The translations under genes were made by a program, and so were the position numbers. Below the pieces are notes generated by a model, which had not been told where the DNA came from, made no database searches, and saw nothing but the letters and a program-made list of their open reading frames with translations. Below, in pieces: positions 1 to 8,788 of a stretch of DNA of 26,045 bases (its first letter is position 1; each line of letters opens with the position of its first letter). The stretch is from NCBI GenBank assembly GCA_964544305.1, contig CAZJAZ010000041.1, positions 1-26,045 of the forward strand, given 5' to 3'. Source of the DNA: JAFDWI01 sp964544305 (GTDB taxonomy: Bacteria; Actinomycetota; Acidimicrobiia; Acidimicrobiales; Iamiaceae).

Positions 1-98
1 ACCGAGGGGGGACATTGCCACGCGAGACCAGAAAAAACCTTTGAAAACCACAAGAAAATCACCAAAAGTATGCGGCCTGCCGGGCGGCAAAACTCCTC

Positions 99-224
99 CT
101 ACTTACGGTTCTGTAAATAGTGAAATTCGTAGGTGAACCAAGCCGCGACCCGCGGCAATCGTTTGCTGCGTCGGGTATCACCTTCGACGGTTACAACCCA
201 AGCATGGTCACGAACGCGAACCAC
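99..224 (-). CDS. possible 41-aa hypothetical peptide
   Basis: Short open frame immediately downstream of, and overlapping by about 17 bp, the 3' end of the alpha/beta hydrolase. From a GTG at 224 it would read a basic peptide (MVRVRDHAWVV... to ...FHYLQNRK). No Shine-Dalgarno precedes the GTG, and an ATG further upstream (308) would overlap the hydrolase by about 100 bp. I recognise no family. It may be a non-coding artefact. The rest of positions 1-98 shows nothing I can support on either strand. Confidence 0.15.
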   Translation of the reverse strand: MVRVRDHAWVVTVEGDTRRSKRLPRVAAWFTYEFHYLQNRK

Positions 225-1113
225 CGAGAAAGTCGCAAATCGACCGGTTGATCGATGCCGGATCTTCCAACTGCGAGAAATGCCCAACCCCGGGCACGAT
301 CTCGACACGTGAGCCAGCTACCGGCAAGGCGCTCGCCGCCATGCCAACCAGTTCTACCCCCATGCAACCATCGTTTTCGCCGTGAATGTACAACGTGGGA
401 ACCGGAGAAGGTTCATACACAGCCGCATCCACGGGGCTCGCCGTCGCCGGATCAGGCGTGCCAAGCATCGCACGGTAATATCCAAGCGCCGCCGACAAGC
501 TCGCAGGATCACGCAACGAATCCTTGACATGAGCCAAATCGACCGTGGCATCAAAACCCGGTGACCACTCGGCCCACAATCCATCAATAAACGCGAGATC
601 ATCCGCGGCAACGATCCCTTCGGCAAGCGCATGTTGAAACACAAACATGTACCACGACCTGCGAATTTGCCGAAACGTCATGAATCCGGCCATCACCGTT
701 CCAAGCGGTGGCACGGCGAGCGCGATCAGACGTTCGAAACGTGTAGGCGCAGACGCGACCGCTGCGTAGCCGATAATCGCACCCCAATCGTGACCAATTA
801 GAACCGGTGTCTCGCTCGAACCACCCGCAGATTGCAGATGATCCACGAACCCCGCAACATCACTCACCAAGGCGCTTATCCGATAGTTGCCATCGTTAGG
901 TACCTGTGACGGCGCATACCCACGCAGCCACGGGGCAACGACCCGATACCCGGCCTCGGCAAGCTCCGGCCCAAGGTGGCGCCACGTGTGCGGCGTATCC
1001 GGAAACCCGTGCACACACAGGGCCAAACGCCCGTCCGATGGTCCCCATTCGAGCCACGAAAGGTTCAAATCACCGATCGTGGCGGCATGCTGTTGCGGTG
1101 TCGAAAAATCCAT
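208..1113 (-). CDS. alpha/beta hydrolase, epoxide-hydrolase-like
   Basis: A 301-residue soluble alpha/beta hydrolase. The oxyanion-hole motif HGFPD is at residues 35-39. The nucleophile elbow GHDWGA (107-112) has Asp109 as nucleophile, as in epoxide hydrolases and haloalkane dehalogenases rather than Ser esterases. The likely acid is Asp248 (HGENDG) and the base His278 (GVGHF). Aromatic cap residues in RSWYMF (Tyr155) and LGYYRA (Tyr212/213) match the ring-opening tyrosines of epoxide hydrolases, so epoxide hydrolysis is favoured over dehalogenation; the substrate cannot be told. The ATG at 1113 has only a weak purine stretch (GCGGAA) upstream. It is transcribed away from gltB across a 136-bp divergent region, with no sign of a shared function. 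Confidence 0.85.
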   Translation of the reverse strand: MDFSTPQQHAATIGDLNLSWLEWGPSDGRLALCVHGFPDTPHTWRHLGPELAEAGYRVVAPWLRGYAPSQVPNDGNYRISALVSDVAGFVDHLQSAGGSSETPVLIGHDWGAIIGYAAVASAPTRFERLIALAVPPLGTVMAGFMTFRQIRRSWYMFVFQHALAEGIVAADDLAFIDGLWAEWSPGFDATVDLAHVKDSLRDPASLSAALGYYRAMLGTPDPATASPVDAAVYEPSPVPTLYIHGENDGCMGVELVGMAASALPVAGSRVEIVPGVGHFSQLEDPASINRSICDFLGGSRS

Positions 1114-1135
1114 TTCCGCACCCTATTGCCTAGAA

Positions 1136-1171
1136 ATCGCTTTCGACGCCACGAAGCGATCTTGGTACGAT
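1136..1171. promoter_or_regulatory. divergent hydrolase/gltB control region with inverted repeat
   Basis: A perfect 7-bp inverted repeat, ATCGCTT (1136-1142) and AAGCGAT (1154-1160), separated by 11 bp, lies between the divergent hydrolase and gltB. A weak sigma70-like promoter towards gltB overlaps it: TTCGAC (1142-1147), an 18-bp spacer, TACGAT (1166-1171). The overlap would suit a repressor or activator site. The regulator is unknown and the promoter assignment is by eye only. Confidence 0.3.
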
Positions 1172-1234
1172 GGGATCTCCCCTCGTTGGGCCAACGGCGT
1201 CCCTGCGAATCCCCCCCGCCGCGACCGCCTCAAA

Positions 1235-1243
1235 GAGGAAGGA
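1235..1243 (+). promoter_or_regulatory. gltB ribosome binding site, decides the TTG start
   Basis: The purine-rich GAGGAAGGA lies 6 nt before TTG at 1250 and is the only good Shine-Dalgarno in this region. It fixes the start so that the amidotransferase Cys is residue 19, after a short propeptide as is usual for GltB. Confidence 0.7.
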
Positions 1244-1249
1244 CATCCG

Positions 1250-4200
1250 TTGTATCCTCCCGGCCTTCGGGGTCTGTACGACCCTGCCTACGAACACGAT
1301 GCCTGTGGCGTTTCCTTTGTCGTTGACATGTATGGACGCGCCACCCACGACCTGGTTGCAAAAGCAGTTGGTTCCCTTTGCCATCTTGAACACCGTGGCG
1401 CCTCTGGCGCTGACGTTGACACCGGTGACGGTGCTGGCATTCTCATCCAAGTTCCCGACGCGTTCTACCGCGACGTCGTCGACTTTGCCTTGCCCGAACC
1501 AGGTTCCTACGCCACCGGAATCGGTTTCTTGCCAGTGGATGAGGCCGCCGCCTCCCAGGTCATCGATGCAATCGCCAAGATCGCCGCGGAAGAAAAGCTC
1601 GTCGTGCTGGGTTGGCGCAACGTTCCCACCGATGCAACCCCCCTTGGCAAAGCAGCCCGTGACGCCATGCCCGCCTTTCGCCAACTCTTTGTGGCAGGCG
1701 AGAACAACGCTTTTAGCGGGCTTGCACTTGAACAACGCGCGTTCGTGCTGCGCAAACGCATCGAACGAGAACTCCTTGACGTTGACGGCCAACAGCTTGC
1801 TTATTTCGCCTCTTTGTCGTCGCGCACGATCGTCTACAAGGGCATGCTCACGACCCCGCAGCTCGACGCGTTCTACCCCGATCTGCTTGACCAACGGGTG
1901 ACCTCAGCCATCGGCCTCGTCCACAGTCGGTTCTCAACGAACACGTTCCCGTCGTGGCCACTCGCGCATCCCTATCGGTACGTCGCCCACAACGGTGAAA
2001 TCAACACCGTGAGTGGCAACCGCAACTGGATGCGCGCCCGCGAAGCCATGTTGCATTCCGACGCTTTTGGCGACGGCGACATTGACCGCATCTTCCCAAT
2101 CTGCACACCTGGCGCATCCGATTCAGCCAGCTTCGACGAAGTGCTCGAACTGCTGTACCTCGCGGGTCGCCCCATACATCATGCCGTGTTGATGATGATC
2201 CCTGCAGCCTGGGAAAACGATGACACCATGCCCGCCAACCACCGGGCATTCTACGAATTCCATGCGTCGCTCATGGAACCCTGGGATGGCCCCGCATCGG
2301 TCGCGTTCACCGACGGAACGGTCATTGGCGCCGTCCTCGATCGCAACGGACTGCGCCCCTCGCGTTACTGGGTGACCGACGACGGACTCGTCGTGATGGC
2401 ATCCGAAGTGGGCGTGCTGCCAATCGACCCGTCAACCGTGGTGCGAAAAGGCCGCTTGCAACCCGGCCGCATGTTCCTCGTTGACACCGCCCAAGGCCGC
2501 ATCATCGAAGACGACGAGATCAAAGACACGCTCGCCGACGAACATCCCTACGGCGACTGGGTCAACGAATCACTCGTCGAACTCGCCGAACTGCCCGAAC
2601 GTCCACATACTCGTTGGCCCCACGCCTCAGTTGCTCGGCGTCAACAAACCTTTGGGTACACCACCGAAGAACTCAAGATGATCATCACCCCGATGGCGCT
2701 TGGCGGTGCTGAAGCTATTGGTTCAATGGGAACCGACACCCCCGTCGCGGTGCTCTCCGAACGCCCACGGCTGTTGTTTGACTACTTCAGCCAACTCTTC
2801 GCGCAGGTAACCAACCCGCCACTCGATGCGATCCGTGAAGCGCTCGTCACGTCGCTGCGGGCAACCCTTGGTTCAGAAGGCAACTTGTTAGATCGTGATG
2901 TTGCGGCCCCCTCGCAGGTTGTGCTGCCGTATCCCGTAATTGACAATGACGACCTCGCCAAGCTCATTCATATTGATGACGACGGCACCCGCGGTGATCT
3001 TGCTTCCGTTGAACTTTCCGCGTTGTATGAAGTGCAAGGTGGGGGAGACGCGTTGCGTCGCCGCCTTGACGAACTTTGTGTTGCCGCGGCCGACGCGGTG
3101 CGCAATGGAGCGCGCATCGTTGTGTTGTGCGACCGGAACTCAACTGAAGAGCTCGCCCCGATACCCTCGCTGCTTGCAACGTCGGCCGTCCATCACCATC
3201 TTGTACGTGAACATCTGCGTTCACGTGCCGGGATCGTCGTTGAGGCCGGTGACGCCCGCGAGGTTCATCACATGGCCGTGCTTGTGGGCTACGGCGCATC
3301 AGCGATTAACCCGTACCTGGCATTCGAGACAATCGAAGATCTCGCCAACCGAGGCCAACTCGGGGATATCGGCACGCAAGCCGCGGTCGCGAACTACCTG
3401 AAAGCAGCCTCCAAAGGCGTGCTCAAAGTTATGTCCAAGATGGGCATATCAACGGTCGCGTCGTATACCGGTGCGCAGGTTTTTGAAGCCTTGGGTCTGT
3501 CCCAAGATCTTGTCGACACCTACTTCACAGGCACGTCATCGAAGCTCGGTGGGATTGGATTGGACGAAATCGCGCAAGAAGTCGCCCTTCGTCACCGACG
3601 CGCCTATCTCGAGCGCCCAACCGAGCGAGCCCATCGCGAACTTGAAGGCGGCGGCGAATATCAATGGCGGCGCGAAGGCGAAATTCATCTGTTCAACCCG
3701 ACCACCGTGTTCAAATTGCAGCACGCAACCCGCACCCGTCGTTTTGATGTGTTCAAGGAATACACCAAAGCCGTTGACGACCAGGCCGGTCGGCTCGCCA
3801 CTCTGCGCGGACTCTTTGGATTTAAGACCGATGTCCGCCCAGCAATTCCCGTCGATGAAGTTGAGCCGATCTCTGAGATCATGAAACGTTTCGCCACCGG
3901 CGCTATGAGTTATGGCTCGATTTCGGCGGAAGCGCACGAAACACTGGCTGTGGCCATGAACCGGATCGGCGGCAAATCGAACACCGGTGAGGGTGGCGAA
4001 GATCCCCGACGCCTCTACGACCCCGAACTGCGAAGCTCAATCAAACAGGTTGCATCGGGTCGTTTCGGGGTGACCTCTGAATATCTCACCAACGCCGATG
4101 ACATTCAGATCAAAATGGCCCAGGGTGCAAAGCCCGGTGAAGGTGGGCAGTTGCCCGGCCACAAGGTGTACCCCTGGGTTGCAAAAGTGCGCTATTCAAC

Positions 4201-5800
4201 CCCGGGTGTGGGTTTAATTTCACCCCCGCCGCATCACGACATTTACTCGATTGAAGACTTGGCGCAACTCATTCACGACCTCAAGAATGCGAACCCCCAA
4301 GCTCGCATCCACGTGAAGCTTGTCGCCGAAGTAGGCGTTGGGACTGTCGCAGCCGGTGTGTCCAAAGCACACGCCGACGTGGTCTTGATTTCGGGTCATG
4401 ACGGTGGCACGGGTGCCGCGCCGCTTACCTCGCTCAAACATGCGGGCGGCCCATGGGAACTCGGCCTCGCCGAAACCCAGCAAACGCTTCTCGCCAACGA
4501 TTTGCGTGACCGCATCGTTGTCCAAGTCGATGGTCAACTCAAGACCGGTCGTGACGTGGTGATCGCCGCACTGCTTGGTGGCGAAGAGTTCGGTTTCGCA
4601 ACCGCGCCACTCGTCGTGTCGGGTTGCATCATGATGCGCGTCTGCCATCTCAACACCTGCCCGGTTGGTGTCGCCACCCAAGACCCGGTCTTGCGTGAAC
4701 GCTTCACCGGCCAACCCGAGTTCGTGGAAACGTTCTTCGAGTACATTGCCACCGAGGTTCGAGAACTGCTCGCGCAACTTGGTTTTCGTTCGATCGCTGA
4801 GGCCGTTGGGCATGTCGAGTCGCTTGATCTTTCCAACGCGCTCGCGCACTACAAGACGCACGGACTCGACTTGTCGCCCATCCTTGCGCTGCCGGAACTC
4901 GCCCCTGGCGCGTCACGCATCGCAACGAAAACGCAAGATCACGGTCTCGACCGGGCCCTCGACAACCAACTGATCGACGACGCCGCTCCCGCGCTCGAGC
5001 GTGGCGAAAAAGTTGATCTTGCCTACGAAGTCTCGAACGTGAACCGTACGGTCGGTACGATGCTGGGCCACGAGGTCACCAAGCGTTACCGCGGCGACGG
5101 TCTGCCCGATGACACCATCAACGTGACGCTGACCGGTTCGGCCGGCCAAAGCCTGGGGGCGTTCTTGCCCAAGGGCATCACTTTGCACCTCAATGGTGAC
5201 GCAAACGACTATGTGGGCAAGGGCCTCTCTGGTGGTCGAGTCGTCGTGCGTCCACCCCTTGACGCAAACGCTGACTTTATTGCCGAAGACAACATCATCG
5301 CCGGCAACGTCATTGCCTACGGGGCAACCGGTGGCGAAATTTTCCTCCGTGGGATCGTGGGTGAGCGGTTCTGTGTGCGCAACTCAGGGGCGACCGCGGT
5401 AGTGGAAGGCGTCGGTGATCACGGTTGCGAATACATGACCGGTGGTCGTGCCGTGATTCTGGGGCCGACCGGACGAAACTTTGCCGCCGGTATGTCAGGT
5501 GGAATTGCCTACGTCTGGGATCCGACCGAAACATTTCCATCCAAAGTGAACCCCGAAATGGTTGACGTCGAAGCCCTTGACGACCTCGACAAAACCTGGC
5601 TACTTGGAACGATCTTCCGGCATCGTGATCTGACCGGATCCGAGGTCGCGACACGTCTCATTGCCGACTGGGAATGGGCGACCGGGCAATTCGTCAAAGT
5701 CATGCCACGCGATTACAAGCGGGTGCTGAACGCGATTGCCAAAGCAGAAGAGTCCGGGGCCGACATCGACGAGGCCATCATGGCCGCAGCGGCGGGGTGA
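1250..5800 (+). CDS. gltB: glutamate synthase (NADPH) large subunit
   Basis: A 1516-residue glutamate synthase alpha subunit, normal length for the family. It takes ammonia from glutamine and reductively transfers it to 2-oxoglutarate, giving two glutamates. The class II glutamine amidotransferase domain starts at Cys19 (HDACGV), which becomes the N-terminal nucleophile after removal of an 18-residue propeptide. The central domain is followed by the FMN-binding synthase domain from about residue 880 (GAMSYGSISAEAHE, GGKSNTGEGGED). The 3Fe-4S ligands are Cys1126, Cys1132 and Cys1137 (CIMMRVCHLNTC). A C-terminal glycine-rich beta-helix (GGRVVV, GATGGEIF, GGRAVI, GMSGGIAYVWD) ends the protein. 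The open frame continues far upstream, but only TTG 1250 has a Shine-Dalgarno and gives the expected N-terminus. It forms an operon with gltD. Confidence 0.97.
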   Translation: MYPPGLRGLYDPAYEHDACGVSFVVDMYGRATHDLVAKAVGSLCHLEHRGASGADVDTGDGAGILIQVPDAFYRDVVDFALPEPGSYATGIGFLPVDEAAASQVIDAIAKIAAEEKLVVLGWRNVPTDATPLGKAARDAMPAFRQLFVAGENNAFSGLALEQRAFVLRKRIERELLDVDGQQLAYFASLSSRTIVYKGMLTTPQLDAFYPDLLDQRVTSAIGLVHSRFSTNTFPSWPLAHPYRYVAHNGEINTVSGNRNWMRAREAMLHSDAFGDGDIDRIFPICTPGASDSASFDEVLELLYLAGRPIHHAVLMMIPAAWENDDTMPANHRAFYEFHASLMEPWDGPASVAFTDGTVIGAVLDRNGLRPSRYWVTDDGLVVMASEVGVLPIDPSTVVRKGRLQPGRMFLVDTAQGRIIEDDEIKDTLADEHPYGDWVNESLVELAELPERPHTRWPHASVARRQQTFGYTTEELKMIITPMALGGAEAIGSMGTDTPVAVLSERPRLLFDYFSQLFAQVTNPPLDAIREALVTSLRATLGSEGNLLDRDVAAPSQVVLPYPVIDNDDLAKLIHIDDDGTRGDLASVELSALYEVQGGGDALRRRLDELCVAAADAVRNGARIVVLCDRNSTEELAPIPSLLATSAVHHHLVREHLRSRAGIVVEAGDAREVHHMAVLVGYGASAINPYLAFETIEDLANRGQLGDIGTQAAVANYLKAASKGVLKVMSKMGISTVASYTGAQVFEALGLSQDLVDTYFTGTSSKLGGIGLDEIAQEVALRHRRAYLERPTERAHRELEGGGEYQWRREGEIHLFNPTTVFKLQHATRTRRFDVFKEYTKAVDDQAGRLATLRGLFGFKTDVRPAIPVDEVEPISEIMKRFATGAMSYGSISAEAHETLAVAMNRIGGKSNTGEGGEDPRRLYDPELRSSIKQVASGRFGVTSEYLTNADDIQIKMAQGAKPGEGGQLPGHKVYPWVAKVRYSTPGVGLISPPPHHDIYSIEDLAQLIHDLKNANPQARIHVKLVAEVGVGTVAAGVSKAHADVVLISGHDGGTGAAPLTSLKHAGGPWELGLAETQQTLLANDLRDRIVVQVDGQLKTGRDVVIAALLGGEEFGFATAPLVVSGCIMMRVCHLNTCPVGVATQDPVLRERFTGQPEFVETFFEYIATEVRELLAQLGFRSIAEAVGHVESLDLSNALAHYKTHGLDLSPILALPELAPGASRIATKTQDHGLDRALDNQLIDDAAPALERGEKVDLAYEVSNVNRTVGTMLGHEVTKRYRGDGLPDDTINVTLTGSAGQSLGAFLPKGITLHLNGDANDYVGKGLSGGRVVVRPPLDANADFIAEDNIIAGNVIAYGATGGEIFLRGIVGERFCVRNSGATAVVEGVGDHGCEYMTGGRAVILGPTGRNFAAGMSGGIAYVWDPTETFPSKVNPEMVDVEALDDLDKTWLLGTIFRHRDLTGSEVATRLIADWEWATGQFVKVMPRDYKRVLNAIAKAEESGADIDEAIMAAAAG

Positions 5801-5810
5801 GGAGATAACC

Positions 5811-7277
5811 ATGGCTGATATCAGAGGATTTCTCAAACACACCGAACGCGAGCTTCCCGCTCGCCGACCGGTCCCCGTGCGCCTCAAAGACTGGAAAGAG
5901 GTCTACGAGGACTTCGACGAGGAAACGTTGCGGCGCCAAGCAAGCCGTTGCATGGACTGTGGTGTGCCGTTCTGTAACCAAGGCTGCCCACTTGGCAACA
6001 TCATTCCCGACTGGAATGACCTGGTGTGGCGTGGACATTTCAAGGACGCGTCCGACCGGCTGCACGCCACGAACAACTTTCCCGATTTCACCGGGCGTTT
6101 GTGCCCAGCACCGTGTGAAACCGCATGTGTGCTTGGTATCAACCAGCCGCCGGTCACCATTAAGCAAGTTGAATACGAGATTGTTGAGCGTGCATTCGAA
6201 GAAGGCTGGCTGCCGCCGGTTTCGCCCACAACAAAGACCGGGAAGAACATTGGGGTGGTTGGTTCTGGCCCCGCTGGGCTTGCCGCCGCGCAGCAATTAA
6301 CCCGTGCGGGCCATGACGTGACCGTGTTTGAGCGTGCCGATCGGATCGGTGGATTGTTGCGCTATGGCATCCCCGAGTTCAAAATGGAAAAGAGCGTCAT
6401 CGACCGGCGTCTCGCACAAATGGAAGCCGAAGGCACCACATTTCGCACCAACGTTGACGTCGGCGTTGATATCACCGTTGCGACGCTGCGTGACGAGTTT
6501 GACGCGATCGTGCTGGCTGGCGGTGCGACCCAATGGCGTGATCTGCCAATACCTGGACGAGAACTCAACGGCATCTATCAGGCAATGGAATATTTGCCTC
6601 CATCGAACCGGGTGCAACTCGGCGATACGCAAGAGTCGCCGATTGATGCGGCTGGCAAACGTGTGGTGATCATTGGCGGCGGTGACACCGGTGCCGACTG
6701 TTTGGGCACCGCGCACCGTCAGGGTGCGACTTCAGTCCACCAGTTCGAGATCATGCCCCGCCCGCCCGATGAGCGTGACGCGTCAACACCGTGGCCAATG
6801 TGGTCGCTGATGATGCGAACCTCTTCGGCACATGAAGAGGGCGGCGAGCGAGTGTTCGCGGTGAACACGCAGTCGTTCACCGATGATGGTGCGGGCAATG
6901 TTGCAGGCCTGGTTGCTCACGAGGTTCGTCAGGAAATCGTGGACGGGCGACCCAGCTTTGTTGAAGTGCCCGGCACCACGTTCGAGTTGCCCTGTGAAAT
7001 GGTGTTTTTAGCGATGGGTTTCACCGGCCCCGAGCGCACGCCGTTGCTCGACGATCTTGGTGTGGACCTTGATGCACGTGGCAATGTTGCACGCAGCGGT
7101 GATTGGTCAACGAACGTGCCTGGCGTCTTTGTTGCTGGTGACATGGGGCGCGGCCAAAGCCTGATCGTCTGGGCGATTGCTGAAGGTCGCTCGGCTGCTG
7201 CCGCGGTTGATGCGCATTTGATGGGATCGACAGATTTGCCGTCACCGGTCCAACCCACCGACCGTCCAATCGCCTAA
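5811..7277 (+). CDS. gltD: glutamate synthase (NADPH) small subunit
   Basis: The 488-residue beta subunit supplies NADPH electrons, through FAD and 4Fe-4S centres, to GltB. N-terminal cysteine clusters are at Cys47, Cys50, Cys55 and Cys59 (CMDCGVPFCNQGC), with a second set at Cys98, Cys102 and Cys106 (CPAPCETAC). The FAD-binding glycine motif GSGPAG follows at about residue 153, and the NADPH-binding motif GGGDTGADC sits in the second half. The C-terminal GDMGRGQSLIVWAIAEGR is the usual closing FAD-contact segment. The ATG lies 10 nt after the gltB stop, and that stop is embedded in the Shine-Dalgarno (TGAGGAG), so translation is probably coupled. The gene faces the DUF2510 pair, with 41 bp between stops and no obvious terminator hairpin. 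Confidence 0.97.
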   Translation: MADIRGFLKHTERELPARRPVPVRLKDWKEVYEDFDEETLRRQASRCMDCGVPFCNQGCPLGNIIPDWNDLVWRGHFKDASDRLHATNNFPDFTGRLCPAPCETACVLGINQPPVTIKQVEYEIVERAFEEGWLPPVSPTTKTGKNIGVVGSGPAGLAAAQQLTRAGHDVTVFERADRIGGLLRYGIPEFKMEKSVIDRRLAQMEAEGTTFRTNVDVGVDITVATLRDEFDAIVLAGGATQWRDLPIPGRELNGIYQAMEYLPPSNRVQLGDTQESPIDAAGKRVVIIGGGDTGADCLGTAHRQGATSVHQFEIMPRPPDERDASTPWPMWSLMMRTSSAHEEGGERVFAVNTQSFTDDGAGNVAGLVAHEVRQEIVDGRPSFVEVPGTTFELPCEMVFLAMGFTGPERTPLLDDLGVDLDARGNVARSGDWSTNVPGVFVAGDMGRGQSLIVWAIAEGRSAAAAVDAHLMGSTDLPSPVQPTDRPIA

Positions 7278-7318
7278 TTCACGACAAGTTCCGCTTCGCA
7301 ATCCGCTCAGCGTCCTTG

Positions 7319-7789
7319 CTAGAGCGTGGGTGGCCAGCCGGTCAGGATCGCGCGCTGGCGCAACACCAACGCTCGAAACCAATGTGCATGGGTGACGCCC
7401 TTGAGCACGAATGTTGATGGCCCGACATAGCCGTGGCCACGAACCGTCAGATGCAACGTGCCCTGGCCATCGTCTGGGCCATCCGCGTTCAGTCGTGCAA
7501 CGAAGCTGAGCGGGAGATTCCGGGTTTCATGCAGCCGTTTGAGTGGTACAAAATTTAGCGTTGACCAGGTCAGATCCAAACGAGCCGGTTCCCGGGTCGA
7601 GATGCCCGACACGCTGCACAAGACCAGCGACTGGTCGTTGGGAGGTTGAATGGTTGTTGTTGGAGGTTCTTGCGAGGTGAAGTGGCCGGTGGCGACATGT
7701 TCGGTCCAGGCCGTGCCATCCCAGTAACGCAATTCCCACAGCCCCGACGGGTCAGGAACCCAACCCGCCGGAGCAGCCGGAGTAACCAA
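7319..7789 (-). CDS. DUF2510-domain protein, unknown function
   Basis: A 156-residue protein. Residues about 8-31 form a DUF2510 motif (PAGWVPDPSG, RYWDGTAWTEHV), a Trp-rich module common at the N-terminus of actinobacterial membrane or envelope-associated proteins. The remaining ~110 residues look like a mostly beta domain (for example LHLTVRGHGYVG) that I do not recognise. It has no signal peptide and no membrane helix. The start is TTG, one nucleotide after the stop of the upstream membrane-protein gene and without a Shine-Dalgarno, so it probably depends on translational coupling. The partner carries a similar N-terminal module, so a joint role at the membrane is likely, but nothing more specific can be said. 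Confidence 0.75.
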   Translation of the reverse strand: MVTPAAPAGWVPDPSGLWELRYWDGTAWTEHVATGHFTSQEPPTTTIQPPNDQSLVLCSVSGISTREPARLDLTWSTLNFVPLKRLHETRNLPLSFVARLNADGPDDGQGTLHLTVRGHGYVGPSTFVLKGVTHAHWFRALVLRQRAILTGWPPTL

Positions 7790-7790
7790 T

Positions 7791-8666
7791 TCAGGCGGCG
7801 ACCGCTTCGCCCTGCATGCGGCGGTAGGCGTAGCCCGTGGCGAGGACGATCACCGGGATGGCAACCAGCAAGCCGATCCCACAAAGGATGGCACCGATTG
7901 CGTACGCAATGAACGAACCGATGATCAGCCCGACACACGTGCCCATGTTCTGGTTCACCAGACGGAAGCTCGCTTGGATCGATTCGACCGCACCCATTTG
8001 CTTGTCAATGACAAACCAACCAAAGAAGAACGAGAAGAACATGAAGATAAGGCCCGGGATGAAGCACAAGATCATGCCGATGTAGGTGCCGATTACCACG
8101 AGCAGTGCGGCGGCAATGAAGGTGCCGATTCGTTCGGTCGAAAACATGCGATTCAGCGTGACTTGTTCACCATTGGTGATCATCAAGGTCGCTCGGATAA
8201 TGGCCATTTGTACAAGGTAAGAGCCGAGCATCATGACAATCATGAATGCGCCATAGCCGAACAAAAACAGGCCAAATCCGCCACCGGATGTGTGGACGAC
8301 GCCGTACTGATCAACCGTTGTCGTGGCGGTCAACGACCCGATCATGGCTACCCAGATGATGATTTCCAAAACGGCGACCGCGGCGAAAATGATCAGCGCC
8401 GCCAAAATGATTGGGCCAAGGTTTTCTTGGAACTTCTTGAAACCCCAGTTGAATGCGTCACCGACTGAGAAACTTCCCCCCGCTTGCATCGGTGCACCAA
8501 AGCCGCCACCAGCGGGACCAGGTGTTGGCATGCCTGGCGCTCCAAAACCGGCAGCCGGTGGCGTGGTAGGCGTTGGCGTCGGCTGCGCACCGGGCGCCTG
8601 CTCTGGCGAATACCACTTGCCGTCGGAGGCTTGCCACCATCCTGGCCCTTGCGAAAAGTCGCTCAT
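7791..8666 (-). CDS. DUF2510-like membrane protein
   Basis: A 291-residue protein. The N-terminus GPGWWQASDGKWYSP is the DUF2510-like Trp-rich module, here on the cytoplasmic side if the protein inserts directly. A Pro/Gly/Ala linker (about residues 24-66) leads to four to six hydrophobic helices, for example around LGPIILAALIIFAAVAVL, FLFGYGAFMIVMMLG, FIAAALLVVIGTYIGMIL and VGLIIGSFIAYAIGAIL. No catalytic or transport motif is visible. The ATG at 8666 has AGGA at moderate spacing. It is the first gene of a two-gene unit with the DUF2510 gene 1 bp downstream. Function unknown; a membrane scaffold or sensor is only a guess. Confidence 0.8.
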   Translation of the reverse strand: MSDFSQGPGWWQASDGKWYSPEQAPGAQPTPTPTTPPAAGFGAPGMPTPGPAGGGFGAPMQAGGSFSVGDAFNWGFKKFQENLGPIILAALIIFAAVAVLEIIIWVAMIGSLTATTTVDQYGVVHTSGGGFGLFLFGYGAFMIVMMLGSYLVQMAIIRATLMITNGEQVTLNRMFSTERIGTFIAAALLVVIGTYIGMILCFIPGLIFMFFSFFFGWFVIDKQMGAVESIQASFRLVNQNMGTCVGLIIGSFIAYAIGAILCGIGLLVAIPVIVLATGYAYRRMQGEAVAA

Positions 8667-8705
8667 GGTCGGGTCCTACTTTCGTGTCCGTCGGTCAGTT
8701 GATTG

Positions 8706-8731
8706 TCACGTTAGTGCAACATTGAACGTGA
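8706..8731. promoter_or_regulatory. operator-like inverted repeat
   Basis: A perfect 7-bp inverted repeat, TCACGTT (8706-8712) and AACGTGA (8725-8731), with a 12-bp spacer, lies in the 122-bp divergent region between the DUF2510 membrane gene and the small hydrolase. The arm spacing of about two helical turns would suit a dimeric regulator. It could also be chance. Confidence 0.25.
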
Positions 8732-8788
8732 AACCGGGAACTCCTCGACGATGCGCGCTGTGACATGCGTATCTGATCGACTGGCGGC

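Noticed and set aside
887..1249. In-frame 5' extension of gltB by 121 codons
   Set aside because: It runs antisense through the alpha/beta hydrolase, has no GltB similarity and no ribosome binding site. TTG 1250 has both a Shine-Dalgarno and the expected N-terminus.
1130..1894. Long open frame antisense to the start of gltB
   Set aside because: Mirror of a strongly coding GC-rich gene; no recognisable protein, no ribosome binding site.
4220..4861. 213-codon open frame antisense to gltB
   Set aside because: Lies wholly inside the FMN/iron-sulfur coding region, with low-complexity composition dictated by the sense strand.
7278..7318. Terminator between the convergent gltD and DUF2510 genes
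   Set aside because: No stable GC stem followed by a T run on either strand.
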